Shown here piece after piece: positions 7,846-16,666 of a stretch of DNA of 34,805 bases (positions are counted from its first letter, which is position 1; every line of letters starts with the position of its first letter). The notes below the pieces were generated by a model that did not search any database, was not told where the DNA came from, and saw nothing but the letters and a program-made list of their open reading frames with translations. Both the position numbers and the translations under genes were made by a program. The stretch comes from Dehalococcoidia bacterium (GTDB lineage: Bacteria > Chloroflexota > Dehalococcoidia > UBA2979). Location: NCBI GenBank assembly GCA_022451865.1, contig JAKUNM010000011.1:1-34805 (forward strand), written 5' to 3'.

Positions 7846-8979
7846 CTAAATTAAAATAAGATTATTACGATGAATAATTTCAATCGAATGAGCGTACCCT
7901 AATGTTTTTGAAATATCATCCGAATGCTTACCTGCTATTTTTTCAATTTCGTCCAAATCATAGTTTACGATACCTGTAGCAATGTGTGCGTTAGAATCTG
8001 AATAAATTTCTACGACTGATCCCCGTAAAAAATTTCCTTCAGCACTTAATACTCCAGCTGGTAGTAATGATGTACCAGAATGTTGGAGTGCTTTTACTGC
8101 ACCGTCATCTACAATTATACGACCTTGAACTTGTAGTCCCGACATAAGATAGCGTCTTTTACTCTCGGTTCGATCTCCTGTCGGTAAAAAAAGTGTCCCA
8201 ACATTTTTACGGTTAGAAGCATCTATAATTACAGAATCTTTATGTCCATGGGCGATGATGACATATGCACCATGCTGAGTTGCCAAGCGTGCAGCTATAA
8301 TTTTACTCGACATTCCGCCAGTACCTCTATCACTAGGTTTACCAGCCATTTTGATAATTGTATCGTCAATTTTTTCTACTGTTTCAATTAAGTATGCTGA
8401 ATTATTTGTGTGAGGGTTTTCTGAGAATAGTCCTTCAGTATCAGTTAGAATAAGTAAAAGATCTGCATCTACAAGATTTGCGACTTGTGCCGAAAGGTAG
8501 TCATTGTCTCCGATGGTTGACTGGTCAATTTCTTCGATAGAGACAACGTCATTTTCATTAATTATTGGCAATATTTTCAATGACAGCATCTGCGTAAGGG
8601 TGTTTCGTGCATTTAAGTATCCTGCACGATCGTTAAGATCATTTCGTGTGAGTAACGCTTGACCTGCGATGATAGAGTGTTTTTGGAATATTTCATCCCA
8701 ACTTCTCATCAGTTGTGCTTGTCCAACAGCGGCTAATACTTGTCGTGAATGGACATCTTTAGTTGTTAAATTTTCTGTTCGATGATTCGAATTAGCTTTG
8801 TGACGTCCAGCTGCAATTGCTCCTGATGTTATAAGAATGACCTCGATATCGTTCTGTATAAGAGTTGCGATTTGTGCCGCGAGAGAGCTCATAGTTTTTT
8901 GGTTTAATGAGTCAGTACCGTTCGTTAAAACGTTGGTTCCTATTTTTACTATAATTCGTTGTGATTCTTTAGTTTTCAT
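7846..8979 (-). CDS. proB: Glutamate 5-kinase with C-terminal PUA domain
   Basis: Phosphorylates glutamate in the first step of proline synthesis. The amino-acid kinase domain begins IVKIGTNVL and includes TSGAIAAGRH, INENDVVS, FGDND-like IGDNDYLSAQVA, and GTGGMSSKIIAA, all diagnostic. A PUA domain follows from about residue 275 (GRIIVDDGAVKALQHSGTSLLPAGV), as in long ProB proteins. The open frame can start at TTG 8994, but ATG 8979 gives MKTKESQRIIVKIG, the normal length before the first strand (377 residues), and is my choice; neither has a strong ribosome site. proA is not in the window. Confidence 0.95.
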   Translation of the reverse strand: MKTKESQRIIVKIGTNVLTNGTDSLNQKTMSSLAAQIATLIQNDIEVILITSGAIAAGRHKANSNHRTENLTTKDVHSRQVLAAVGQAQLMRSWDEIFQKHSIIAGQALLTRNDLNDRAGYLNARNTLTQMLSLKILPIINENDVVSIEEIDQSTIGDNDYLSAQVANLVDADLLLILTDTEGLFSENPHTNNSAYLIETVEKIDDTIIKMAGKPSDRGTGGMSSKIIAARLATQHGAYVIIAHGHKDSVIIDASNRKNVGTLFLPTGDRTESKRRYLMSGLQVQGRIIVDDGAVKALQHSGTSLLPAGVLSAEGNFLRGSVVEIYSDSNAHIATGIVNYDLDEIEKIAGKHSDDISKTLGYAHSIEIIHRNNLILI

Positions 8980-9147
8980 TTTTCGATCTAACAACCTAAT
9001 ATTAAGATACAGCAGAAGTACTCTGTTGATACAATTCTTTCCTTAGGATGACTAAATAATAGTACTCAGTCGAGGATAATTAAGTGAAAAATTATGTCTG
9101 ATTGAAGTATATATTTTAAGAAAAAGAAATTGTGAGGATTCCGTACT

Positions 9148-10134
9148 ATTTTTAAGATTAAATCTTTTGGTTTTATAGCTGTTGTTCTGGGTAGAGCAAT
9201 TAAAAATTATACCGAAGATCGCGGTACTCAAATGGCCGCATCTATATCTTATTATGCACTCTTTTCTTTAGTGCCGTTAATTGTTTTGGCGGTAGCTATT
9301 TTTGGAATTGTATTAAGAAATACAGTTTTGCAGGAAAAGCTGATAGCTGCCATTGTGGAAGCCCTTCCCCTTTCAGAAGGTGATGTTGCAGACGTAGTTA
9401 TTGGTGCTACATCGTTGTCACCACAATTAGCCATAATTTCACTTGTTGGAGTTATTTGGACCTCGGGAGCATTGGCAGGAGCACTCAGGCTGTCACTGAA
9501 TGTAGCTTTTGATACTGAAAGGAGGCATCCTGCATTAAGAGGAAAATTAGTTGATTATGCTTTGGTTCCCATTTTGGGGATTCCTGTAATGGGGAGTCTT
9601 ATACTTTCAGCATTTTGGCAGGTTCTTGAGCAAAGCATAGCAAGTTTCCCTTTTGCTGATGATTTAAATTGGATATGGTCTCTAACAACGATTTTGGTTT
9701 CCTTATTGCTTACTTTTATAACATTTAGTCTTTTTTATCGGTTTGCCCCTAATCGTAGGATTTATTTGAGGCATATTTGGCCCGCAGCATTGATAGCTGC
9801 AATTGCATTTGAAATTATGAAATATGCTTTTGGAGTGTATTTGAGTAATTTCGGTAATTATGATTTGGTTTATGGAGCTTTGGGTGGTGTAGTTGTTTTG
9901 TTGTATTGGGTATTTTTGAGTGCAAACATTTTTATTTTAGGAGCAGAAATAGCTAATCAAATACCACGAGTATTGCATGATCAACCTAGACGTGATCATA
10001 TCGTTACAACGGTGCAAGATAATACATCTCCATGGAGATTGACCAGGAATTTCTTGATAGGATTATTGTTAGATCCACGTGATATTCCAAGAAGGTCTAC
10101 TACTCCTTCGCAGAGAGAAAAACAGAATGATTAG
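9148..10134 (+). CDS. YihY/BrkB family (UPF0761) inner-membrane protein, apparent ATT start
   Basis: An integral membrane protein of the YihY/virulence factor BrkB family. MAASISYYALFSLVPLIVL, the Ala/Gly-rich segment at 9430-9490, FYRFAPNRR (mid-protein) and YGALGGVVVLLYWVFLSANIFILGAE (late) are family hallmarks; about six helices. The first ATG (9232) would cut off conserved N-terminal sequence: upstream codons read FGFIAVVLGRAIKNYTEDRG, which is typical of the family. The frame opens after a stop at 9133-9135 and contains no ATG, GTG or TTG before 9232. ATT at 9148 has GAGGA (9134-9138) nine bases upstream, so I start there (328 residues). The C-terminal 45 residues are basic and polar. 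Biological role of the family is not firmly known. Confidence 0.85.
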   Translation: MFKIKSFGFIAVVLGRAIKNYTEDRGTQMAASISYYALFSLVPLIVLAVAIFGIVLRNTVLQEKLIAAIVEALPLSEGDVADVVIGATSLSPQLAIISLVGVIWTSGALAGALRLSLNVAFDTERRHPALRGKLVDYALVPILGIPVMGSLILSAFWQVLEQSIASFPFADDLNWIWSLTTILVSLLLTFITFSLFYRFAPNRRIYLRHIWPAALIAAIAFEIMKYAFGVYLSNFGNYDLVYGALGGVVVLLYWVFLSANIFILGAEIANQIPRVLHDQPRRDHIVTTVQDNTSPWRLTRNFLIGLLLDPRDIPRRSTTPSQREKQND

Positions 10135-10159
10135 GGTATCCAGTACTTTTTCTAAGTGA

Positions 10160-13100
10160 TTACTGTGTTGAAGCCCTTAATGCGAAGGTGATTTCCATTT
10201 CTTCAATTGTGGTGTCAATTTGTGTAGAAGGTTCTAACGGTTCATTTGATTGGATAGATAGTGCTAAAGTTTCTGACGCTATATATTGTAGGTGTGTCTT
10301 AATAACCTCATCTAACTCAAGAGAATCTTCAGTAATGTTGTAAAAAATATCTACTCTGTCAGTTACATCTAAATTAGCCGTACGTCTTAAGTCTTGTAAT
10401 CGACGAACTATTTCACGGGAAAGTCCTTCAGAGCGTAATTCTGGTGTAATTGACGTATCTATCAGCGTTAAGTACCCACTGTCTTCAGCAGCAGCCCAGC
10501 CTTCGATAGGTTCAATATCGACAATTAGATCGCTACCACTTAATTCATACCCATTGAGTGTTACAGCTTCTCCTTTGCGAATGACATCAACAATTTCTAC
10601 AGGATTACTTAATGTGATCGCATCACTTATTTCTTTGATTCGCTTTCCAAATTTTGGCCCTAATACAGGTAAGTTTGGACGCACAGAATAAGATATTTTT
10701 TCAGAAATATTCGCTTTTACATCGACATCCTTTACATTAAGTTCTTCCGCAATTATGGGACTGAGTCTTTTTAAAGCATGTAATTCTTCTTCAGTTCGTG
10801 GAACTACTATTACTAATGCAAGAGGTTGGCGGACTCGAACATTTGCTTTTGAACGTGCAGCACGACCAAGCGAAACCATTCGTTGCACTATGTGCATTTC
10901 ACGATTAAGTAATGGATCTATATCTTCATTTTTTGATACAGGCCAATTAGAAAGGTGAACAGAATCTGGAGTATCTTTTGCATGTTTTGAAACTAAATTT
11001 TGGTAGATAGATTCCGAAATAAACGGAGTGAATGGTGCTAGTAGTTTAGCAACTGTTACTAAACATACATATAATGTTCGAAAAGCTGAACGGCTATCAG
11101 CGTCGTCTCCAGATCTCCAAAATCTTCTTCTACTTCTTCGTACATACCAATTGGACATTTCATTTACAAAGTTTTCTATTGGCCTTGCTGCCTCTGATAA
11201 TTCATAAGCATTTAAGGATTCTGTAACTTGTAAAACTGTATTTTGTAATTCTGATCGAATCCATAGATCTAGTTCGCTGAGGCCATCTTTATCAGATTGT
11301 TGCGCGGGATCAAAATCCGTGAGATTTGCGTAGGTTACAAAAAAGGAATAAGTATTCCAAAGCGTTGACAAAAAACGGCGTGCTGTCTCACCTACCAGAT
11401 CTTCTGAGAATCTTCGTTCATTTCCAGGTGGTGAGGCGGTATACATATACCAGCGAATAGCGTCTGCACCATGTTTATTAATTACATCCCATGGATTAAC
11501 TACATTTCCTTTGGATTTAGACATTTTTTGGCCATTGCCATCAAGAATGAGTCCTAAGCAAATCACATTTTTAAAAGATATATTTTCGTCGATTGAATTT
11601 GAATGATGTAACAAGGTTGCTAGTGCATGTAGCGTGTAAAACCATCCTCTCGTTTGGTCAACTGCCTCACATATAAAGTCTGCAGGGAAAGAATCAGAAA
11701 AAATATCATTATTTTCAAAGGGATAATGCCATTGCGCATAAGGCATAGCTCCTGAATCAAACCATGCATCTGCGACCTCAGGTGTTCTTGTCATCAATGT
11801 ATTGCAATTTGCACAAGGAATTTTTATCAGATCTATAAAAGGTCTATGTGGATCGAAGGTTTTGGTTTGTTTTTCTAGCTCATTAAGAGATTCAAGAGTC
11901 CCGGATTTTTTTAATTCTTCAAACGATCCTATGCAGTCAATATGTCCACATTTTTCACAAATCCAAATTGGCAAAGGGGTACCCCAATAACGTTCTCGTG
12001 AAATAGCCCAGTCAACATTGCCTTCAAGCCAACCTCCGAAACGCCCATTTTTTATATGTGAAGGGACCCAATTGATACGATCGTTGTTACTGATTAGTTC
12101 ATCTATGACTGTGGTCGTGCGAATGTACCAGGAAGGTTTTGCATAATATAGGATAGGTTGATCGCACCTCCAACAAAAAGGATAAGTATGTTTAATTTGT
12201 TGGGACTTAAACAATAATCCTCGACTTTTAAGATCACCGATGATATGTGTATCAGCTTCTTTTGCAAACATTCCATCGCCAGGACCTCCAATTAGAGTTC
12301 CATCTGATCGGACAGGTTGTAGGAACATTAGGCTCTCTTGTCGACCCATTGAGTAATCGACTTCACCAAATGCAGGTGCCATATGAATTATCCCAGTTCC
12401 TTCATCTATAGCGACTTCGTCAGAATTTATTATTCTTCTTGATGGAATAGGGTCATCTGGCTTAAGTAGTTGAGTACGGCCTTCTACAAAATGTAGAGGT
12501 TCAACCCAATTTATTACATCTGGGTAAAGTGCTTCATATTCTGAATTTAATAGCTCTTCGCCTTCAAATTCCGCTAATATTTTTGCTGAACTACCAATTA
12601 AGTTTTCTATTGTCGCTGACGCTAGAATTACACATTCTTTCGTTTTTTCGTTTTCAGTTTCAACTAGTGAATATTTTGACTGTCTTGATATAGCCAATGC
12701 GGTATTCCCAGATAATGTCCAAGGTGTCGTTGTCCAAGCCAAGAAAAAAATAGGCATGGAATTTTGAGAGATATATTTTTTAAAGCGACCCTTCGATTTT
12801 TCAGAAATTCTAAATTTTACTGTAACACCGGGATCAGGAGTCTCCTCTTTATATCCAAGAGCAACTTCATGACTAGATAAACTGGTGTCACATCGTGGAC
12901 AGTGAGGTGTTACGCGAAAGTCTTTAAAGACTAAATCGTTATCCCACAGATTTTTTATTATTGACCAAGCAGACTCAATATAATCATTTGAATAAGTTAC
13001 ATAAGCATTTTCCGTATCAATCCAGAATCCAATTCGATCAGTCATTTTTTCCCATTCGCTTACGTAGCGAAAAACAGATTCACGACATTGTGCATTAAAT

Positions 13101-13450
13101 TCTGCAACTCCAAATTCTTCGATTTCTCTTTTTGAGCTGAGTCCTAACTGGCGCTCTACTTCTAGTTCTACTGGTAGACCATGAGTGTCCCACCCTCCCT
13201 TGCGTGCTACTCGGTAACCTTGCATTGTTTTATAGCGAGGGATGACATCTTTAAATGCTCGAGATAAGACATGGTGTATACCTGGATTCCCATTAGCAGT
13301 AGGTGGTCCTTCGTAAAAGGAAAAAGTTTTGTCTAAAGATTTTTCATTAATGCTGCGTTGAAAAATTTCTTCCTTTTTCCATATTTCTAATATTTTCTCT
13401 TCTAATTCAGAGAAAGAAACACGTGAAGAAACAGATTCGAAATTATTCAT
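10160..13450 (-). CDS. ileS: Isoleucyl-tRNA synthetase, type 2 (GxHH signature)
   Basis: Charges tRNA-Ile. A 1,096-residue class I synthetase of the long, eukaryote-like IleRS2 type. The HIGH region reads GNPGIHH (GIHH at 57-60) rather than HIGH, and the second signature KMSKSKGNVVNPWD is intact. GGWDTHGLPVELEVERQLGL, the editing-domain WTTTPWTL and TPEVADAWFDSGAMPY are as expected. Four Cys pairs (CPRC, CWRC, CEKC with a nearby C, CANC) indicate zinc-binding modules. IleRS2 enzymes are known for low mupirocin sensitivity, and the GxHH variant for extreme resistance. It follows the zinc-ribbon gene by 13 bases, probably in a murJ-led transcript. Confidence 0.97.
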   Translation of the reverse strand: MNNFESVSSRVSFSELEEKILEIWKKEEIFQRSINEKSLDKTFSFYEGPPTANGNPGIHHVLSRAFKDVIPRYKTMQGYRVARKGGWDTHGLPVELEVERQLGLSSKREIEEFGVAEFNAQCRESVFRYVSEWEKMTDRIGFWIDTENAYVTYSNDYIESAWSIIKNLWDNDLVFKDFRVTPHCPRCDTSLSSHEVALGYKEETPDPGVTVKFRISEKSKGRFKKYISQNSMPIFFLAWTTTPWTLSGNTALAISRQSKYSLVETENEKTKECVILASATIENLIGSSAKILAEFEGEELLNSEYEALYPDVINWVEPLHFVEGRTQLLKPDDPIPSRRIINSDEVAIDEGTGIIHMAPAFGEVDYSMGRQESLMFLQPVRSDGTLIGGPGDGMFAKEADTHIIGDLKSRGLLFKSQQIKHTYPFCWRCDQPILYYAKPSWYIRTTTVIDELISNNDRINWVPSHIKNGRFGGWLEGNVDWAISRERYWGTPLPIWICEKCGHIDCIGSFEELKKSGTLESLNELEKQTKTFDPHRPFIDLIKIPCANCNTLMTRTPEVADAWFDSGAMPYAQWHYPFENNDIFSDSFPADFICEAVDQTRGWFYTLHALATLLHHSNSIDENISFKNVICLGLILDGNGQKMSKSKGNVVNPWDVINKHGADAIRWYMYTASPPGNERRFSEDLVGETARRFLSTLWNTYSFFVTYANLTDFDPAQQSDKDGLSELDLWIRSELQNTVLQVTESLNAYELSEAARPIENFVNEMSNWYVRRSRRRFWRSGDDADSRSAFRTLYVCLVTVAKLLAPFTPFISESIYQNLVSKHAKDTPDSVHLSNWPVSKNEDIDPLLNREMHIVQRMVSLGRAARSKANVRVRQPLALVIVVPRTEEELHALKRLSPIIAEELNVKDVDVKANISEKISYSVRPNLPVLGPKFGKRIKEISDAITLSNPVEIVDVIRKGEAVTLNGYELSGSDLIVDIEPIEGWAAAEDSGYLTLIDTSITPELRSEGLSREIVRRLQDLRRTANLDVTDRVDIFYNITEDSLELDEVIKTHLQYIASETLALSIQSNEPLEPSTQIDTTIEEMEITFALRASTQ

Positions 13451-13463
13451 ATCAACCGGGGTG

Positions 13464-13964
13464 TTACTCTTCGGATTCTTCGGAATTCTCTTGATTATCG
13501 AGAATGGCTATAGCTGAAGCAGCATCACTCTCTTCTTTTTCTTGAGGTGATAGTCCTTCAAGTTCAAATGAGCTAGCTGCTGAAGCTATTCTCGACGCTG
13601 AAGCTGCTGCTTCAGCAGCAGCTTGTGCCTCCTGTTTTTTCCGAAGAGATCCATAGCAATCAGAACAATAAACTGGTCTATCATCACGTGGCCTAAATGG
13701 AACTTCTGTTTGATTAGCACACTCAGCACATGTAGCCACGTGTAGCTGTCGAGGGGTACGACCTCCCCATGAGACATAAACTCCATAACTTGAGATAGTT
13801 TCACGTTCGTCTGGCCTTAATGCTTTGCGTTGTGCTCTGCATGATGGACATCGAACAGGATCATGTTCTAATCCTTTAGTTGAATAAAATTCTTGTTCAC
13901 CAGCAGTAAAGGTGAAAGTATTCTCACAATCACGGCAGGGTAGTTCGCGATCTTGAAATGCCAT
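13464..13964 (-). CDS. Zinc-ribbon protein (zf-trcl / CxxC type)
   Basis: A 166-residue protein with four CxxC pairs: C10/C13, C39/C42, C79/C82 and C100/C103. The first half (DRELPCRDCENTFTFTAGEQ, then FYSTKGLEHDPVRCPSCR) is the probable zinc-ribbon domain zf-trcl. The second half (VATCAECANQTEVPFRPR, then RPVYCSDCY) is the CxxC ribbon often seen with it in Chloroflexota. An Ala/Glu-rich, low-complexity acidic tail fills residues 110-166. Likely binds zinc and probably nucleic acid or protein; no specific function is known. The AGAGG ribosome site is about 7 bases from the ATG. Lies between murJ (117 bases away) and ileS. Confidence 0.85.
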   Translation of the reverse strand: MAFQDRELPCRDCENTFTFTAGEQEFYSTKGLEHDPVRCPSCRAQRKALRPDERETISSYGVYVSWGGRTPRQLHVATCAECANQTEVPFRPRDDRPVYCSDCYGSLRKKQEAQAAAEAAASASRIASAASSFELEGLSPQEKEESDAASAIAILDNQENSEESEE

Positions 13965-14081
13965 TTAGTGCCTCTGTATCATAGTCATTGGACTTTTATT
14001 GAATTCAATTATCGTCTTGATCTTTTTTGATATCAATCAGATTTCCCAAATGACAAGCTAGACTTAGTTTATATACATGTT

Positions 14082-15671
14082 TCATAATTTTGTCGAGGTC
14101 AATTTTTTTGTTTGAAACCATGGAATTGTGATTGTCAAAAAAACTAAAACTCCTATTAATCCGGTCAATAATACTACTAAGATACTCCCTATATCACTAT
14201 CTGTATTAATTCCGGAATGGTTTAAGAACTGTTGAACCAATAGCATAGCAAATGCAGCAAGTAATGTGGAAGCTATGAGTTTACTCATAAAATTTACAAA
14301 GTCTTTCTTAAGCAATCCCCCAATTTTCCTATTTAGTAAACACAACAAAATAATAAATTCAAAAATTACTGATATTGTTACAGCACTTGCAATACCTATT
14401 AATTCTAAAGGACTAATTAGAATGCTACATAAAATAATATTCAGCACCATAGCTAATACTGCCATTGTTACAGGAGTCCTTGTATTTTCCATTGCATAAA
14501 ATCCTCTACTTAAGACTTCTATTCCAGCATGTGCAAAAATTCCTATGCATAAGAATATAAGCGGCTGTGATACTAAATCTGTAGATTGTGCATTAAATGC
14601 ACCATGTTCGAAGAGTAATCTGATTATTGGTTTTGCAAGAATGGCTAAAGCAAATGAACTAGGAATAGCGATAAATAGTATTGCTCGTAAACTGTGCCAA
14701 ATAGTTTCTTGGAGTTGTGCATATTGTTTTGCTGCTGCCTGTTTTGCGAGTGTAGGGAAAACAGCAGTTGAGATGGACATGCCAGTTAGACCGATTGGGA
14801 ACATCATCATTAAGTATGCGTATGTTATTACGCTGATTGCTGTATCTGAAATCATTGAAGAAAAGAATATAAGGGCAACTAGATTAATTTGGGATGCACT
14901 TAGTCCTATTACGCGGGGTCCCATTAACTTTAGAACTTCTAAAACATTTTTAGATTTGATGTTGATTGAAGCTGTCCAATGCATCCCGGATCTATATATT
15001 GCTGGTATTTGTACAAATGCATGTCCTAGTGATCCGACTGCCACTCCCCACGCAGGTCCATAAAGTCCTAAGGGCTCTGATAAAAGTAGAATCCCGAGAA
15101 TGATTGAAAGATTGTATATCATTGGTGCAATTGCAGTTGCTAGAAATTTCTCTTTAGCTTGTAAAATGCCGCTCATCATTCCTGAAATGCCAAAAAATAT
15201 TGGTGAGATCATCATTAATCTCGTAAGGTTTATTGCTTTTTGTTGCATTTCATTTGTATTTCCAGTTGATTCACCAAGTCCTGGAGCTATTAGTGGAATC
15301 AATAGTGGAGCAAAGATGAATGCTATTGTTGCGAAAATAAAGGAGAGTAACGCGATTAGATTAAGCACTCTTGAAGCGAGTTGCCATGCATCTATTGATC
15401 CTGATTCTAAATGTACTCTACTAAATACAGGTATAAATGCAGCAGAAAGTGTTGCACCTGCAATCAGCTGGAAAACAAGATCGGGGATGCGAAAAGCTAC
15501 CCAGTAGGCAGCTAATTCAGGGTCTGTTCCAAAAGCTTCGGCTAGTGTAACTGATCGAAGTAATCCAAGAATGCGTGACCCAAGAAAACCCAATCCAACT
15601 ATTCCAGCGGCACCGAGAATGGTTGAATTTTTTTCTTTAATTATAGATGTAATTCTCTGAATAATTTGCAT
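14082..15671 (-). CDS. murJ: Lipid II flippase MurJ (MviN)
   Basis: Moves lipid II across the inner membrane for peptidoglycan synthesis. 529 residues with about 14 hydrophobic helices. GFLGSRILGLLRSVTLAEAFGTDPELAAYWVAFRIPDL is the conserved MurJ N-terminus, with the functionally important Arg residues in helix 1 and the following loop. PIFFGISGMMSGILQAKEKF, the FPIGLTGMSISTAVFPTLAK segment and LLFEHGAFNAQST are further MurJ hallmarks. Transcribed divergently from rpsT across about 115 bases in which I see no clear promoter. Its presence shows that the organism makes peptidoglycan, consistent with the DAP genes nearby. Confidence 0.96.
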   Translation of the reverse strand: MQIIQRITSIIKEKNSTILGAAGIVGLGFLGSRILGLLRSVTLAEAFGTDPELAAYWVAFRIPDLVFQLIAGATLSAAFIPVFSRVHLESGSIDAWQLASRVLNLIALLSFIFATIAFIFAPLLIPLIAPGLGESTGNTNEMQQKAINLTRLMMISPIFFGISGMMSGILQAKEKFLATAIAPMIYNLSIILGILLLSEPLGLYGPAWGVAVGSLGHAFVQIPAIYRSGMHWTASINIKSKNVLEVLKLMGPRVIGLSASQINLVALIFFSSMISDTAISVITYAYLMMMFPIGLTGMSISTAVFPTLAKQAAAKQYAQLQETIWHSLRAILFIAIPSSFALAILAKPIIRLLFEHGAFNAQSTDLVSQPLIFLCIGIFAHAGIEVLSRGFYAMENTRTPVTMAVLAMVLNIILCSILISPLELIGIASAVTISVIFEFIILLCLLNRKIGGLLKKDFVNFMSKLIASTLLAAFAMLLVQQFLNHSGINTDSDIGSILVVLLTGLIGVLVFLTITIPWFQTKKLTSTKL

Positions 15672-15785
15672 AAGCTCATCAAGCTTAACTCAGCAATGAA
15701 ATTTTGCGAAGTCTTACTGAAAGATAGACGCTTATACATCCAACCGCTAGGATATTAATCCACATATATTAAGTATGGAGAATTT

Positions 15786-16043
15786 ATGGCACATTCACTG
15801 TCTGCTCGAAAGCGAGTTCGACAAATTGTAAGAAAATCAGAAAGAAATCAGCCTTTTCGTCGGCGGGCAGCTAATGCTGTACGGGAAGCACGTCTAGCAA
15901 TAGAAGAAGGTTCTGATGATGCAGGCGAGATGGTACGTCAAGCACAAGTAGCACTTGATAGAGCTGCTAGACGTCGTATTATTCATCCTAATGCAGCCGC
16001 TCGCAGAAAGTCACGTCTTACAAAGCAGCTAAAATCAAATTAG
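15786..16043 (+). CDS. rpsT: Small ribosomal subunit protein bS20
   Basis: An 85-residue, strongly basic three-helix protein that binds 16S rRNA. MAHSLSARKRVRQIVRKSERN matches the S20 N-terminus, and the C-terminal segment HPNAAARRKSRLTKQL matches the invariant end of the family (KNxAARxKSRLxxxx). TATGGAG lies 5-6 bases before the ATG. First gene of the rightward run toward rodZ-like and rimO; divergent from murJ. Confidence 0.97.
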   Translation: MAHSLSARKRVRQIVRKSERNQPFRRRAANAVREARLAIEEGSDDAGEMVRQAQVALDRAARRRIIHPNAAARRKSRLTKQLKSN

Positions 16044-16111
16044 TCATATATCCTGTATTAATCGTTTGATGGATTTTACCTTTTTCAAGGTAAGCGTTTG
16101 CGTGGTAATTA

Positions 16112-16639
16112 ATGAGTCAAGAGCTTTTAAAATTTCCTGGTGATGAATCTATAGATAATAGTTCAATTTCTATTGGCCAATACCTCCAAGAAGCTCGGTC
16201 AGTAAGAAAACTATCTCTTGATGATGCAGCAGCTGTTACCCGAATAAGTAAACACTACCTGCAGGCTCTTGAAGATGAAAAATTTGATATTTTACCCGCT
16301 CCAGTTTATGCAAGAGGGTTTATGAGAAGTTACGCAAAGTTTTTGGGTCTTGATCCTGTTGCAGCTGTAATGGCAATGCCATCTGAAATGCCTCAACCTT
16401 CTGGACTGGAACCTTTAGCGGGATTACGTCAACAAGTAAAGGTTAGCAAGAATGACTTTAACTTACGTGTAGTTGCAATATTTCTTACTGTAGCTGTGGT
16501 AGCTATTTTATTATTATGGCTTGCACCGAAAATTGGATCTGGGACAGGTATTGATGATTTGGATGTGACACAAAAACTAGGCGTAGATATTGTGCGTAGT
16601 TATTTTTTTGAAGGTGGTATGAGTAACTTTAGTTTGTAA
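16112..16639 (+). CDS. RodZ-like helix-turn-helix protein with one membrane segment
   Basis: 175 residues. Residues about 20-85 form a HTH_25/Xre-type domain (IGQYLQEARSVRKLSLDDAA, ISKHYLQALEDEKFDILPAP, YARGFMRSYAKFLGLDP), the typical cytoplasmic domain of RodZ, which links MreB to cell-shape machinery. A membrane helix follows (VVAIFLTVAVVAILLLWLAP, about 120-140). Only some 35 residues remain after it, so the periplasmic beta domain of full-length RodZ is missing. The position directly before rimO is common for rodZ/ymfM genes. Whether it acts in cell shape is inference. Confidence 0.85.
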   Translation: MSQELLKFPGDESIDNSSISIGQYLQEARSVRKLSLDDAAAVTRISKHYLQALEDEKFDILPAPVYARGFMRSYAKFLGLDPVAAVMAMPSEMPQPSGLEPLAGLRQQVKVSKNDFNLRVVAIFLTVAVVAILLLWLAPKIGSGTGIDDLDVTQKLGVDIVRSYFFEGGMSNFSL

Positions 16640-16666
16640 TCTAATTACTATAATTGTCAGGTAGAA

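Noticed and set aside
13586-13804. Reverse open frame of 72 codons inside the zinc-ribbon gene
   Set aside because: Overlaps the four-CxxC protein in another frame and shows no features of its own.
14545-15063. Forward open frame of 172 codons
   Set aside because: Antisense to murJ; no ribosome site or recognisable motif, and murJ is certain.
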